Assembly: GCF_001485495.1 (NCBI RefSeq)
Contig: NZ_BCNF01000002.1
Location: forward strand, 1-64,000
Reading direction: 5' to 3'
DNA: 64,000 nt
Source of the DNA: Gordonia desulfuricans NBRC 100010
GTDB lineage: Bacteria; Actinomycetota; Actinomycetes; Mycobacteriales; Mycobacteriaceae
The notes under the pieces were generated by a model that searched no databases, was not told the DNA's origin, and worked only from the letters and a program-made list of their open reading frames with translations. Position numbers and translations under genes: made by a program. Positions 37,015 to 45,947 of this stretch are shown piece after piece. Numbering within the stretch: position 1 is the stretch's first letter; each line of letters starts with the position of its first letter.

Positions 37015-38286
37015 GTGTCCGATGCCCGGGTGAACCAGCCTCAACCACCGGCCGACGTCTTCGGGGAGCGCGGCGCCCACGTGCCCGCGCCGGCGACGGT
37101 GCACGACGCACTGCCCGACACCCTGCTGCGCCGGGTCAAGCAGTACAGCGGCCGGCTGGCCACCGAGGCGATCCACTCGATGCAGGATCAGCTGCCCTAT
37201 TTCGCCGATCTCGACGCCGCACAGCGCGCCAGCGTGCAGCTGGTGGTGCAGACCGCGGTGGTGAACTTCGTCGAGTGGATCCAGGATCCCGAGGGCAACG
37301 TCAAGTTCACGGTGCAGGCATTCCAGGTGGTCCCCCAGGACCTCGCCCGCCGCATCACGCTGCTGCAGACCGTCGAGATGGTCCGGGTGGCGATGGAGTT
37401 CTTCGAGAAGTGGTTGCCGCTGCTCGCCCGCAACGACGCGCAGCTACGTGCCCTGACCGAGTCGGTGCTGCGGTACGGCCGGGAGATCGGTTTCGCCGCG
37501 GCGGCCATCTACGCCTCGGCCGCCGAGTCGCGCGGCGCGTGGGACTCCCGCCTCGAGGCCCTCGTCGTCGACGCGGTGGTCCGTGGTGACAGCGGCCCGC
37601 AGCTGATGTCGCGGGCCGCGGCGCTGAACTGGGATTCCGACGCCCCGGCGACGGTGATCATCGGGGCGCCCCCGCCCGAGCAGAACGTCTCGGTCCCGCT
37701 GGCGATCCACAACACCGCCAAGGGACACGACAGGGCGGCGCTGTCGGTGGTCCAGGGCACCCTCCTGGTGACCATCGTCTCCGGCCCGATCCGTCCCACC
37801 GATCGCTTCACCCTGGAGCTGCTCACCCACTTCGCCGACGGTCCGGTGGTGATCGGCCCGACGATGCCGAACCTGAATGCCGCACACACCAGCGCCACCG
37901 AGGCGATGGCCGGGATGACCGCGGTGGTGGGCTGGCCGGGTGCGCCGCGCCCCGTGCACAGTCTCGAGTTGCTACCGGAACGGGCACTCAACGGCGACTC
38001 CACCGCGACGGCGACCCTCATCGACACGCTCGTGCGACCGCTGACCCATGGCGGATCGACGTTGAACCACACTCTCGAGTCGTATCTGGACTGCGGCGGC
38101 TCGGTCGAGGCATGTGCGCGCGAACTGTATATCCATCCAAATACCGTCCGGTACAGACTGAAGAAGATTGCAGAAATCACAGGACGTGATCCAACTAACC
38201 CCCGCGACGCGTATGTCCTACGCATCGCGGCGACCGTCGGACGTTTGACACGCTTCAAGAACGAAACGTCGACAACTGCCACATAG
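37015..38286 (+). CDS. mabR: MabR-like PucR/CdaR-type regulator of FAS-II
   Basis: The 423-residue regulator resembles M. tuberculosis MabR (Rv2242), which controls the FAS-II operon. Residues 25-170 are helical with no clear family, 170-330 form a GGDEF-like degenerate domain, and the C-terminal 60 residues are the PucR/CdaR HTH (SVEACARELYIHPNTVRYRLKKIAEITG). GTG 37015 is chosen because it removes an unlikely 14-residue N-terminal run. It stands directly upstream of fabD-acpM-kasA with a 195-base gap containing an inverted repeat that may be its binding site. In mycobacteria long-chain acyl-CoA is the reported ligand. Confidence 0.9.
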   Translation: MSDARVNQPQPPADVFGERGAHVPAPATVHDALPDTLLRRVKQYSGRLATEAIHSMQDQLPYFADLDAAQRASVQLVVQTAVVNFVEWIQDPEGNVKFTVQAFQVVPQDLARRITLLQTVEMVRVAMEFFEKWLPLLARNDAQLRALTESVLRYGREIGFAAAAIYASAAESRGAWDSRLEALVVDAVVRGDSGPQLMSRAAALNWDSDAPATVIIGAPPPEQNVSVPLAIHNTAKGHDRAALSVVQGTLLVTIVSGPIRPTDRFTLELLTHFADGPVVIGPTMPNLNAAHTSATEAMAGMTAVVGWPGAPRPVHSLELLPERALNGDSTATATLIDTLVRPLTHGGSTLNHTLESYLDCGGSVEACARELYIHPNTVRYRLKKIAEITGRDPTNPRDAYVLRIAATVGRLTRFKNETSTTAT

Positions 38287-38396
38287 AACCCATCAGTAAC
38301 ATCACGGAGATACTGTTTGCGCTGGCAGCGGCCATATGGACACGGTTACGTAACGAATCTCGGTGTGATGACGATGCGGGTGACGCCACGATTACC

Positions 38397-38415
38397 TTTG
38401 TGGGAACCCTACAAA
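38397..38415. promoter_or_regulatory. Candidate MabR operator upstream of fabD
   Basis: TTTGTGGGA and CCCTACAAA flank a central A and match as inverted repeats at 7 of 9 positions. It lies 67 bases before the fabD start, in the only gap of the mabR-fabD-acpM-kasA block large enough for a promoter. A separate perfect palindrome GTTACGTAAC is at 38345-38354. Confidence 0.5.
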
Positions 38416-38481
38416 TCCGTCCGGTGAGGTTCATTGACCTCTACACCCACTTTTCGGGCCCGGAGGGTGTTCTCTGGTCAC

Positions 38482-39390
38482 GTGCTCACGATGCTCGCGC
38501 CCGGACAGGGCTCACAGACCCCCGGCATGCTGACGGCTTGGCTCGAACTGCCCGGCGTTCGTGATCAGCTCGAATTGTGGTCGAAGCTCACCCGGCTCGA
38601 CCTGATCCGGCTGGGCACCACCGCCACCGCCGAGGAGATCACCGACACCGCGGTCACCCAGCCGCTGGTCGTCGCGACCGCTCTGCTCGCCTACGACGAG
38701 TACCGCAAGCGTGGCGAACTGCCCGCCGACGCGGTCGTCGCAGGCCACTCGGTGGGTGAGCTGGCCGCCGCCGCCATCACCGAGGTGATCAGCGCCGACG
38801 AGGCCGTGGCCCTGGCCGCCATCCGTGGCGCCGAGATGGCCAAGGCCTGCGCCCAGGAGGCCACCACCATGGCCGCGGTGCTCGGTGGCGACGAGGCCGA
38901 GGTCCTCGCCCGCCTCGACGAGCTCGACCTGGTCCCGGCCAACCGCAACGCCGCCGGCCAGATCGTCGCCGCCGGCCCGGTCGCCGCCATCGACGAGCTG
39001 GTCGCCAACCCGCCGGCCAAGGCCCGCACCCGCAAGCTCGCGGTGGCCGGCGCCTTCCACACCCGCTACATGGCTCCCGCGCAGGACGCGGTCGCAGCCG
39101 CAGCGGCCAGGATCACCCCGTCGGCCCCCACCCGCACGCTGCTGTCGAACTCCGACGGCCGCCCGGTCACCGACGGTGCCGAGGCACTGTCGAAGCTGGT
39201 CACCCAGGTCAGCAGCCCGGTCCGCTGGGACCTGTGCTCGGCACACATGCGTGAGGTCGGCGTCGCCGCGATCGTCGAGCTGCCGCCCGCCGGTGCGCTC
39301 GCCGGGATCGCCAAGCGCGAGCTGAAGGGCACCCCCACGGTTGCCTGGAAGACCCCGGACGACCTCGAGAAGGTCATCGAACTTGGATAG
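38482..39390 (+). CDS. fabD: Malonyl-CoA:ACP transacylase
   Basis: The 302-residue enzyme loads malonate onto acyl carrier protein for FAS-II. LAPGQGSQTPGM is the oxyanion loop, AGHSVGELAA contains the catalytic Ser90, and GAFHTRYM near residue 190 contains the catalytic His. From GTG 38482 the length equals my recollection of M. tuberculosis FabD (302 aa); a longer frame from ATG 38434 adds 16 residues that precede the first beta strand. It is the first gene of the fabD-acpM-kasA operon; acpM follows after 128 bases. Confidence 0.94.
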   Translation: MLTMLAPGQGSQTPGMLTAWLELPGVRDQLELWSKLTRLDLIRLGTTATAEEITDTAVTQPLVVATALLAYDEYRKRGELPADAVVAGHSVGELAAAAITEVISADEAVALAAIRGAEMAKACAQEATTMAAVLGGDEAEVLARLDELDLVPANRNAAGQIVAAGPVAAIDELVANPPAKARTRKLAVAGAFHTRYMAPAQDAVAAAAARITPSAPTRTLLSNSDGRPVTDGAEALSKLVTQVSSPVRWDLCSAHMREVGVAAIVELPPAGALAGIAKRELKGTPTVAWKTPDDLEKVIELG

Positions 39391-39518
39391 CGGTCGCGGC
39401 TGGTCCGCGACCCCCGGAAGTCCGGCCGTCAGCCGGATGTCCAAGCGTGCGTGGGTATCACACGCCTCATCGCCGCTCCGGAAACAACCCAACTGAATCG
39501 GAAGAAGGGAACCACCCA

Positions 39519-39824
39519 GTGGCTGCCACCCAGGAACAACTCATTGCCGGTATCGCCGAGATCATCGAAGAGGTCACCGGCATCGAGCCGTCCGAGGTGA
39601 CGATGGACAAGTCGTTCGTCGACGACCTCGACATCGACTCGCTGTCGATGGTCGAGATCGCCGTGCAGACCGAGGACAAGTACGGCGTGAAGATCCCGGA
39701 CGAGGATCTCGCCGGCCTGCGCACCGTCGGTGACGCGGTGAACTACATCCAGAAGCTCGAGGCAGAGAACCCCGAGGCCGCTGCCGCCATCAAGGCGCAG
39801 ATCGAGGCAGATCAGAACTCGTGA
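39519..39824 (+). CDS. acpM: Meromycolate extension acyl carrier protein
   Basis: The 101-residue acyl carrier protein carries growing meromycolate chains. DLDIDSLSM contains the phosphopantetheine attachment Ser41, the same position as in M. tuberculosis AcpM. After the usual 80-residue helical bundle it has the mycobacterial-type C-terminal extension ([20 protein letters not shown]). GTG 39519 follows GAAGAAGG at good spacing. Its stop overlaps the kasA start (GTGA), coupling the carrier to its condensing enzyme. Confidence 0.95.
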   Translation: MAATQEQLIAGIAEIIEEVTGIEPSEVTMDKSFVDDLDIDSLSMVEIAVQTEDKYGVKIPDEDLAGLRTVGDAVNYIQKLEAENPEAAAAIKAQIEADQNS

Positions 39825-41092
39825 GCTCGCCGTCCCTCCGCGAATACTCCACGCTGGGCGGGAACTTCCCGAGCGTGGTGGTCACCTCCATGGTGGCGAC
39901 CACCTCCCTCGGCGTCGATCTCGACTCGACCTGGCAGGGGCTGCTCGACGGTAAGACGGGCATCCGTGAGCTGACCGACGACTTCGTCACCAAGTACGGC
40001 GAACTGCCGTGCCGTGTCGGTGGTCGTCTGCTGGCCGACCCTGCCGAAGAGGTCACCCGCGTCGAAGCACGCCGGATGGCCTACGTCGAGCGGATCGCGC
40101 ACGTCATGAGCAAGCGCCTGTGGGCGCAGGCCGGCGAGCCCGAGGTCGACCCGGACCGCCTCGCGGTGGTCCTGGGTACGGGCCAGGGCGGCGGTGACGC
40201 GATGATCGACGCGGTCAAGGCGATGGAGTCCTCCGGCAACTACCGGAAGGTCTCCCCGCTGGCCGTCTCGATGGCCATGCCCAACGGTCCGGCCGCTGTG
40301 GTCGGGCTCAACATCGGCGCCCGCGCCGGTGTGATCACGCCGGTCTCGGCGTGCTCGTCGGGTGCCGAGGCCATCGCCCACGCATGGCGGCACATCGTCA
40401 TGGGTGATGCCGACATGGTCGTCACCGGCGGCGTCGAGGGGCACATCGATGCGATTCCGATCGCGGCGTTCTCGATGATGCGGGCGATGAGTACCCGCAA
40501 CGACGATCCGGCGGCCGCCTCGCGTCCGTTCGACAAGGACCGTGACGGCTTCGTGTTCGGCGAGGCGGCAGCGATGCTGATCCTCGAGCGCGAAGAGCAT
40601 GCCGTCGCACGTGGTGCGCACATCCACGCCCGCGTCCTCGGTGCCGGGATCACCTCCGACGGCTTCCATCTGGTCGCCCCGGACCCCAGTGGTCAGGGCA
40701 ACGCACGGGCGATGACCCGCGCGCTCCAGACGGCCGGCCTGACGAAGAACGACATCACCCACGTCAACGCGCATGCCACCTCGACCCCCATCGGCGACAC
40801 CGCCGAGGCCGTCGGGATCCGGGCTGCGATCGGTGACCACGCCGCGGTGTACGCACCGAAGTCGGCGCTGGGCCACTCGATCGGTGCGGTCGGCGCGCTG
40901 GAGTCGGTTCTGACCATCAAGTCGGTGGAAGAGAGCATCATCCCGGCAACGCTGAACCTGGAGAACCAGGATCCGGAGTGCGACCTCGATGTCGTACACG
41001 GGCAGCCGCGCCGCGGACAGATCGACTACGCGATCAACAACTCGTTCGGTTTCGGCGGTCACAACGTGGCGCTCGCCTTCGGGCGCTACTGA
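39821..41092 (+). CDS. kasA: Beta-ketoacyl-ACP synthase KasA
   Basis: The 423-residue FAS-II condensing enzyme elongates acyl-ACP with malonyl-ACP. The Cys-His-His triad is visible: VSACSSG (Cys178), [12 protein letters not shown] (His318) and [10 protein letters not shown] (His414). Start GTG 39821 overlaps acpM by 4 bases. In M. tuberculosis kasB and accD6 follow; here the operon stops at kasA, with a 20-bp terminator stem 22 bases after the stop codon. KasB makes the longest mycolates in mycobacteria, so its absence at this locus fits a genus with shorter mycolic acids. Confidence 0.95.
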   Translation: MSSPSLREYSTLGGNFPSVVVTSMVATTSLGVDLDSTWQGLLDGKTGIRELTDDFVTKYGELPCRVGGRLLADPAEEVTRVEARRMAYVERIAHVMSKRLWAQAGEPEVDPDRLAVVLGTGQGGGDAMIDAVKAMESSGNYRKVSPLAVSMAMPNGPAAVVGLNIGARAGVITPVSACSSGAEAIAHAWRHIVMGDADMVVTGGVEGHIDAIPIAAFSMMRAMSTRNDDPAAASRPFDKDRDGFVFGEAAAMLILEREEHAVARGAHIHARVLGAGITSDGFHLVAPDPSGQGNARAMTRALQTAGLTKNDITHVNAHATSTPIGDTAEAVGIRAAIGDHAAVYAPKSALGHSIGAVGALESVLTIKSVEESIIPATLNLENQDPECDLDVVHGQPRRGQIDYAINNSFGFGGHNVALAFGRY

Positions 41093-41114
41093 CCCCGCGG
41101 TCGGACGACGCAGA

Positions 41115-41162
41115 ACACGAACAGCAAGGGCACCACTACTGCGGTGCCCTTGCTGTTCGTGT
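41115..41162. terminator. Strong terminator after kasA (bidirectional)
   Basis: A 20-bp perfect stem: ACACGAACAGCAAGGGCACC (41115-41134) pairs with its reverse complement at 41143-41162 across an 8-base loop. It lies 23 bases after kasA and 98 bases from the end of the convergent DUF3145 gene, so it can serve both strands. Confidence 0.9.
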
Positions 41163-41259
41163 CGTCTCGCCGGAAGCGGCGGGTGGGACGTCGGCCGTGC
41201 GCATCACGGTGCGCGACGCAACCCGGCCACTTGCGTTGCCGGGGCGCGAACCCGAGTGG

Positions 41260-41778
41260 TCAGCCGACTCGCTGCTGCAGCCAGGTGGCCTCGGCGCCGT
41301 AGCCGCCCATCCGGTAGTCCTCCAGCGCGGTGTCCCACGCGGTGCCCAGGACGGCCTCGACCTCGGCGGCCAGTCCGGCGCTGTCGGGCTGTGAGTCGAG
41401 CATCGCGCGCAGCTGGGCCTCCCCCACGATCACATCGCCGTTGGCGCCCATCGAACCGCGCCACAGACCCAGTCCGGGCACATAGCAGAAGCGTTCGCCG
41501 TCGACGCCGTCGCTGGCGTTCTCGGTGACCTCGAACCGCAGTCCGGACCACTCGCGCAGCGCGTTGACCAGCCGGGCCGCGGTACCGACCGGGCCCGTCC
41601 AGTCGACGGTGGCACGCTGCATCCCCGGTTCGGCATCCTGCGCCGACCACTTGAGATTCGCTCGCGCGTTCAGGGTCGACGACAGAGCCCACTCCACATG
41701 TGGGCACAGCGCCACCGGCGCCGAGTGGATGTACACCACTCCCGTTGTCACGTCCGCAAACTGGTTCAGATTGCGCAC
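41260..41778 (-). CDS. DUF3145 family protein
   Basis: A 172-residue soluble protein of the DUF3145 family, restricted to actinobacteria. Diagnostic segments are FADVTTGVVYIHSAPVALCPHVEWALSS, LNARANLKWSAQ and the C-terminal ALEDYRMGGYGAEATWLQQR. Function unknown. GTG 41778 is preceded by GGAGGTGA at ideal spacing, which decides the start over the open frame further upstream. It is convergent with kasA, sharing the long terminator. The 228 bases upstream to the next gene contain no other frame with support. Confidence 0.9.
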   Translation of the reverse strand: MRNLNQFADVTTGVVYIHSAPVALCPHVEWALSSTLNARANLKWSAQDAEPGMQRATVDWTGPVGTAARLVNALREWSGLRFEVTENASDGVDGERFCYVPGLGLWRGSMGANGDVIVGEAQLRAMLDSQPDSAGLAAEVEAVLGTAWDTALEDYRMGGYGAEATWLQQRVG

Positions 41779-42006
41779 CTTTTCACCTCCGGTTGTCGAC
41801 GAGGAACGTCTTCCCCAACACACCTCGGGACACCGGATAGCACATACCTTGGTTCGATTGTGCCTGACGATGCACGTGTTGCGCCAGTTTCTTGTGTCAA
41901 TTTCTGTCATCCGATGAGATAACAGTGATTCACGATGCCCCAGTGGACACCGCTCCGGCGGACACCGCGACCGGCGCCCCCGCCATGTCACCGTCCGGGT
42001 GCACCG

Positions 42007-42834
42007 TCACCGCCCGGCAGAGAGCTCGGCGACCACGCTGTCGTTGAAACCCGACCACAGCGACTTCGCCCAGGGACCGAATCGGCGATCGGTCAGCACC
42101 ACCCCGGCGGCGCCGAGCTCCGGGTCGACCCACAGGAAGGTACCGGCCTGGCCGAAGTGCCCGAAGGTCGACGGCGAGTTGGTGGTGCCGGTCCAATGCG
42201 GTGACTTGTGGCCGCGGATCTCGAAGCCCAGCCCCCAGTCGTTGGGGCGGTGCTTGCCGTAGCCCGGGACGAACCCGTCCAGACCGGGAAAGTTCACCGT
42301 CGTCGCGCGTGCGGCGAGACCGGCGGACAGGACCGTCGGCGCGAGCAGTTCGGCGGCGAATGCGGCGAGGTCGGCGACCGTGGAGACGGCGCCGTGCCCG
42401 GCCGGCCCCTCGAGGGCCGTGCCGGTCAGGCCCAGCGGCTCGCACACGGCCCCGGCGAGGTAGTCGGGAAAGGCGATCTCGGTGGCCTGTTCGACGGTCT
42501 CGGCGAGGACCTCGAATCCGGCACTGGAGTAGATGCGCGCGGTGCCGACCGGCGCCTCGACGTCGCGGGTACCGAAGGCGAGCCCGGAGGCGTGGGCGAG
42601 CAGGTGGGCGACGGTCGATCCCGGCGGACCGGCCGGATCGTCGAGATCGATCGCCCCTTCTTCCACCGCGACCAGAACCGCCTCGGCCACCAGCAGTTTG
42701 GTGACCGAGGCGAGTTCGTATGGACGGTCGGCGTCACCGTGGACGGTGATGTCACCGGAGGCGGTGATCACCGCCCCGGCGACGTTCTCCACGGGCCAGT
42801 CGTCGAGGGCAGCAAGCGCAGACACCCCGGCCAC
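42007..42834 (-). CDS. Serine hydrolase of the beta-lactamase/DD-peptidase-like family
   Basis: A 275-residue class C beta-lactamase-like hydrolase. SVTK (Ser43-Lys46) is the catalytic SxxK motif, YSSAG near residue 115 stands at the YxN position (Tyr kept, Asn replaced by Ser-Ala), and HFGQAGTF near residue 240 fits the HxG/KTG position. There is no signal peptide, so it is probably a cytoplasmic esterase or amidase rather than a cell-wall enzyme. Start is GTG 42834, 41 bases after the alcohol dehydrogenase stop on the same strand, so they may be co-transcribed. Confidence 0.82.
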   Translation of the reverse strand: MAGVSALAALDDWPVENVAGAVITASGDITVHGDADRPYELASVTKLLVAEAVLVAVEEGAIDLDDPAGPPGSTVAHLLAHASGLAFGTRDVEAPVGTARIYSSAGFEVLAETVEQATEIAFPDYLAGAVCEPLGLTGTALEGPAGHGAVSTVADLAAFAAELLAPTVLSAGLAARATTVNFPGLDGFVPGYGKHRPNDWGLGFEIRGHKSPHWTGTTNSPSTFGHFGQAGTFLWVDPELGAAGVVLTDRRFGPWAKSLWSGFNDSVVAELSAGR

Positions 42835-42874
42835 ATTACTCGCGGCCCACGGGAGTCCGCCGGATCCGCGCCGC

Positions 42875-44005
42875 TCAGCGATCCGCGTCGGTGTAGCGGA
42901 TCACCCCGCGAATGTTCTTGCCGTCCAGCATGTCCTGGTACCCCTCGTTGATCTGGTCGAGTCGGTACTGGCGGGTGATCATGTCGGCGATGTTGAGCTT
43001 GCCGATCTTGTACATCGACAGCAGCTGCGGGATGTCGAGTTTGGGGTTGGCGCCACCGAAGATGGTGCCCTGCAGGTTCTTCTGCAGCAGCGTCAGCATC
43101 GCCAGGTTCAGGGTCACATCGCTCTCGAGCATGTTGCCCATACCGGTCAGCACACAGGTGCCACCCTTGGCGGTGATGCCCATCCAGGTGTCGACATCGC
43201 TGCCGTGCACCTCCCCGACGGTCACGATCACCTTGTGCGCCATATGTCCGTAGGTGACCTCGGCGATCGTCATCGCCGCCTCGCCGACCGACGCGAAGGC
43301 ATGTGTCGCACCGAATTTCAGTGCCTGTTCACGCTTCCACTCGACCGGGTCGATGGCGAAGACATTGCGCGCGCCCGCGATCACCGCACCCTGCAGTGCC
43401 GCGGTGCCCACGCCGCCGACACCGACGATCGCCACGTCCTCGCCCGGACGGACGTCACCGCTGCGGGTGGACGAGCCGTATCCGGTCGGGATACCGCAGC
43501 CACACAGGGCGGCCACCTCGAACGGGATGTCCTTCTCGATCTTCACCGCCGACGCCTCGTGCACCACCATGTACGGCGAGAAGGTACCCAGCAGGGTCAT
43601 CGGGTAGACGTTCTCGCCGGCAGCGGTGTGAATCCGGAAGGTGTTGTCGGAGACGGCCTCCCCCTGCAGCAACATGGCACCCATGTCGCACAGGTTGGCC
43701 ATCCCCGACTTACACGACGGACACCTGCCACACGACGGGATGAACGACAGCACGACATGGTCGCCCACCTCGAAGTCGGTGACACTCTCACCGATCTCCT
43801 CGACCACACCGGCACCTTCGTGGCCGCCGAGGATCGGGAAGCCGCCCATCGGGATACCGCCGGTCATCAGGTGATGGTCGGAGTGGCACATACCGGCCGC
43901 TTCCATGCGGATCTTGATCTCGTGCGCCTTGGGGTCGCCGATCTCGATCTCCTCGATCTGCCACGGCTTGTTGAGTTCGCGCAGCAGTGCGCCCTTGGTC
44001 TTCAC
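42875..44005 (-). CDS. NDMA-dependent zinc alcohol dehydrogenase (MDR family)
   Basis: The 376-residue medium-chain dehydrogenase has catalytic zinc ligands in GMCHSDHH and GGHEGAGVV, structural zinc cysteines in CGRCPSCKSGMANLC, and the nucleotide motif GVGGVGTAALQG. The sequence resembles the actinobacterial enzymes that keep NAD(H) tightly bound and are assayed with N,N-dimethyl-4-nitrosoaniline. GTG 44005 has GGATTCAG upstream. The promoter region holds a CRP-like site (GTGA-N6-TCAC) and another short inverted repeat. Likely oxidises alcohols produced in lipid or xenobiotic catabolism, as the neighbouring acyl-CoA genes suggest. Confidence 0.92.
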   Translation of the reverse strand: MKTKGALLRELNKPWQIEEIEIGDPKAHEIKIRMEAAGMCHSDHHLMTGGIPMGGFPILGGHEGAGVVEEIGESVTDFEVGDHVVLSFIPSCGRCPSCKSGMANLCDMGAMLLQGEAVSDNTFRIHTAAGENVYPMTLLGTFSPYMVVHEASAVKIEKDIPFEVAALCGCGIPTGYGSSTRSGDVRPGEDVAIVGVGGVGTAALQGAVIAGARNVFAIDPVEWKREQALKFGATHAFASVGEAAMTIAEVTYGHMAHKVIVTVGEVHGSDVDTWMGITAKGGTCVLTGMGNMLESDVTLNLAMLTLLQKNLQGTIFGGANPKLDIPQLLSMYKIGKLNIADMITRQYRLDQINEGYQDMLDGKNIRGVIRYTDADR

Positions 44006-44059
44006 CTGAATCCTCCACTCATGACCGGCCGACGTGTCCCCACCGGTTGGTTAAGTGAA

Positions 44060-44101
44060 CGTGACCCCTGTCACGCCCCACAAAAATTGTAACGTGTTGC
44101 A
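44060..44101 (-). promoter_or_regulatory. CRP-like site and second inverted repeat before the alcohol dehydrogenase
   Basis: CGTGACCCCTGTCACG (44060-44075) is a perfect inverted repeat with the GTGA-N6-TCAC core of CRP/FNR-family sites. TGTAACGTGTTGCA (44088-44101) is an imperfect inverted repeat of the kind bound by TetR regulators. Both lie 55-96 bases upstream of the dehydrogenase start. Confidence 0.5.
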
Positions 44102-44159
44102 GTTCTGCGTCCAGTAGCTGGACGAAACATTTTCGGTCAAACGTCTCAGAAGACGACGA

Positions 44160-44197
44160 AGGGCCCCGACCGGCCGCGCAGCGGCCGACGGAGCCCT
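44160..44197 (-). terminator. Terminator after the fadD5-like gene
   Basis: AGGGC-CCCG-CCGGCCGC pairs with GCGGCCG-CGG-GCCCT across a GCA loop with two mismatches. On the minus strand it begins 30 bases after the acyl-CoA ligase stop. Confidence 0.6.
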
Positions 44198-44226
44198 CCG
44201 GTCATGCTCGGATCGGGCGTCGACGC

Positions 44227-45831
44227 TCAGTTGGCGAGGCCGGCGTCCTTGCTGCCGTAGCTGTTGCGCAGGGACGGCTTGACCACCTTGCCGCCGGCGT
44301 TGCGCGGCAACTCGTCGATGATCACGAGGTCCTTCGGGTGCTTGAACCGGGCGAGGTTCTCGTTCAGGTACGGCTCGAGTTCCTCGAGGGTGAGGTCGTC
44401 GACTCCCGCGGCGAGGACGACCACCGCGACCGGCACCTCGCCCCACTTCTCGTGTGCGCGTCCGATGACCGCGGCCTCGGCGATCTTCTCGTGGCCGAAC
44501 AGGACGTTCTCGACCTCGGCGCAGTAGATGTTCTCGCCGCCGGAGATGATCATGTCCTTGGCCCGGTCGACGACGTAGAGGAAGCCCTCCTCGTCCTGGC
44601 GCACCAGGTCACCGGAGTGGAACCAGCCACCGGCGAAGGCGTCGGCGGTGCCCTGCGGGTTCTGCCAGTAGCCCTTCATCATGTTGGGGCCGCGGTAGAC
44701 GATCTCACCGACCTCACCCGGCGCGACGTCGTTCATCTGCGGATCGACCACACGTGCGGTGACCGCCGGGACGGCCTTGCCGATCGACCCGAGCTTGCGC
44801 AGGGCGTCCTTGCCCTCGAGCACACAGGTGATCGGCGACATCTCGGTCTGGCCGAAGACCGCGACGTTGAGCGCCTCCGGGAAGGTCTCGCTCATCGCGC
44901 GCAACACCGTGTCCGACGCCGGGGCCGCACCCCAGCTGATCACCCGCAGGTCGAGCTTGCGCGGATTCGCCTGCTGCGCAGCGCACACCGCCTGCCACTG
45001 GGCCGGCACCAGGAAGATCGACGTGGTGCCCTCACGCTCGAGGGTGTCGAGCATGTCGTCGGGGTCGAAGGCACCGAGCGGATGGATCACCGACAGCGCA
45101 CCCATGTAGAACAGCGGGGTCATCGCCCCGAGGCCGGCGATGTGGAACATCGGCGCCACGCACGACCCGACGTCGTCGGTCCGGGTGTTCAGGGCCTGCA
45201 TACAGGTGACCGCCTGCGCCTGCAGGTTCTGGTGGGTCAGCATGGCGCCCTTGGGCTTTCCGGTGGTGCCCGAGGTGTACATGATGAGCGAGACGGTCTC
45301 CTCGGGGATGTCGACGTCGGTGAGATCCGACGCATCCTCGGCGACCAGCGCCTCGTACTGCAGGTGTCCCTCACCGGCGGTGTCCCCGACGACGACGGTG
45401 TGGTCGATCGCACCGGTCGACGCGGCGACGGCGTCGGCCAGCGGGGCCAGCAGGGTCTCGGTGACGATCACCTTGGCACCGCTGTCGGTGACGAGGAATG
45501 CGACCTCCGCCGGACTCATCCGGATGTTCACCGGCACGGCGATCGCACCGATCAGGTTGGCGCCGATGACCGCCTCGACGTATTCGCTGCGGTTGAGCAT
45601 CAGCAGCAGGACGCGGTCACCGAACTGCACGCCGCGACGCGACAGCGCGGCGCCGAAGGCCCGCGACCGATCGTCGAGTTGCTTCCAGGTGGTCACGGCA
45701 CCGAGGAACTTCAGCGCCGGGCCGTCCGGGTTGGAGAACGCATGCCGGCGGATCTGGTTGTTCCAGTGGTTCCGACGTGAACGCAGCGGTTCGGTGGTGA
45801 GGTCGTTGGGATTGTCGAGTGTCGCGGTCAT
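44227..45831 (-). CDS. Fatty-acyl-CoA ligase, FadD5-like
   Basis: A 534-residue ANL-superfamily enzyme that activates a carboxylic acid through an acyl-adenylate to its CoA thioester. The P-loop YTSGTTGKPKG, the GQTEMSP aromatic-pocket motif, the hinge GWFHSGDLV...DRAKDMIISGGENIY and the C-terminal Lys in PRNAGGKVVK are all present. It is close to actinobacterial FadD5 (Rv0166) in my reading; that protein adjoins mce1 in M. tuberculosis, and a Mce-associated protein gene is 3 kb away here. AAGGAGAT precedes the ATG. It is followed by a terminator and preceded, after 116 bases, by an enoyl-CoA hydratase gene on the same strand. Confidence 0.92.
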   Translation of the reverse strand: MTATLDNPNDLTTEPLRSRRNHWNNQIRRHAFSNPDGPALKFLGAVTTWKQLDDRSRAFGAALSRRGVQFGDRVLLLMLNRSEYVEAVIGANLIGAIAVPVNIRMSPAEVAFLVTDSGAKVIVTETLLAPLADAVAASTGAIDHTVVVGDTAGEGHLQYEALVAEDASDLTDVDIPEETVSLIMYTSGTTGKPKGAMLTHQNLQAQAVTCMQALNTRTDDVGSCVAPMFHIAGLGAMTPLFYMGALSVIHPLGAFDPDDMLDTLEREGTTSIFLVPAQWQAVCAAQQANPRKLDLRVISWGAAPASDTVLRAMSETFPEALNVAVFGQTEMSPITCVLEGKDALRKLGSIGKAVPAVTARVVDPQMNDVAPGEVGEIVYRGPNMMKGYWQNPQGTADAFAGGWFHSGDLVRQDEEGFLYVVDRAKDMIISGGENIYCAEVENVLFGHEKIAEAAVIGRAHEKWGEVPVAVVVLAAGVDDLTLEELEPYLNENLARFKHPKDLVIIDELPRNAGGKVVKPSLRNSYGSKDAGLAN

Positions 45832-45947
45832 CGGCAGGATCTCCTTGGTCGTCGGGTCGGACGTGCGGTCCGGTGATGCGGGATGGTGAGTTCGGTTGGC
45901 GATGAAAACAGTGGTGACGGGAGCGGTGGTAACGGGGGCAGGGGTGG

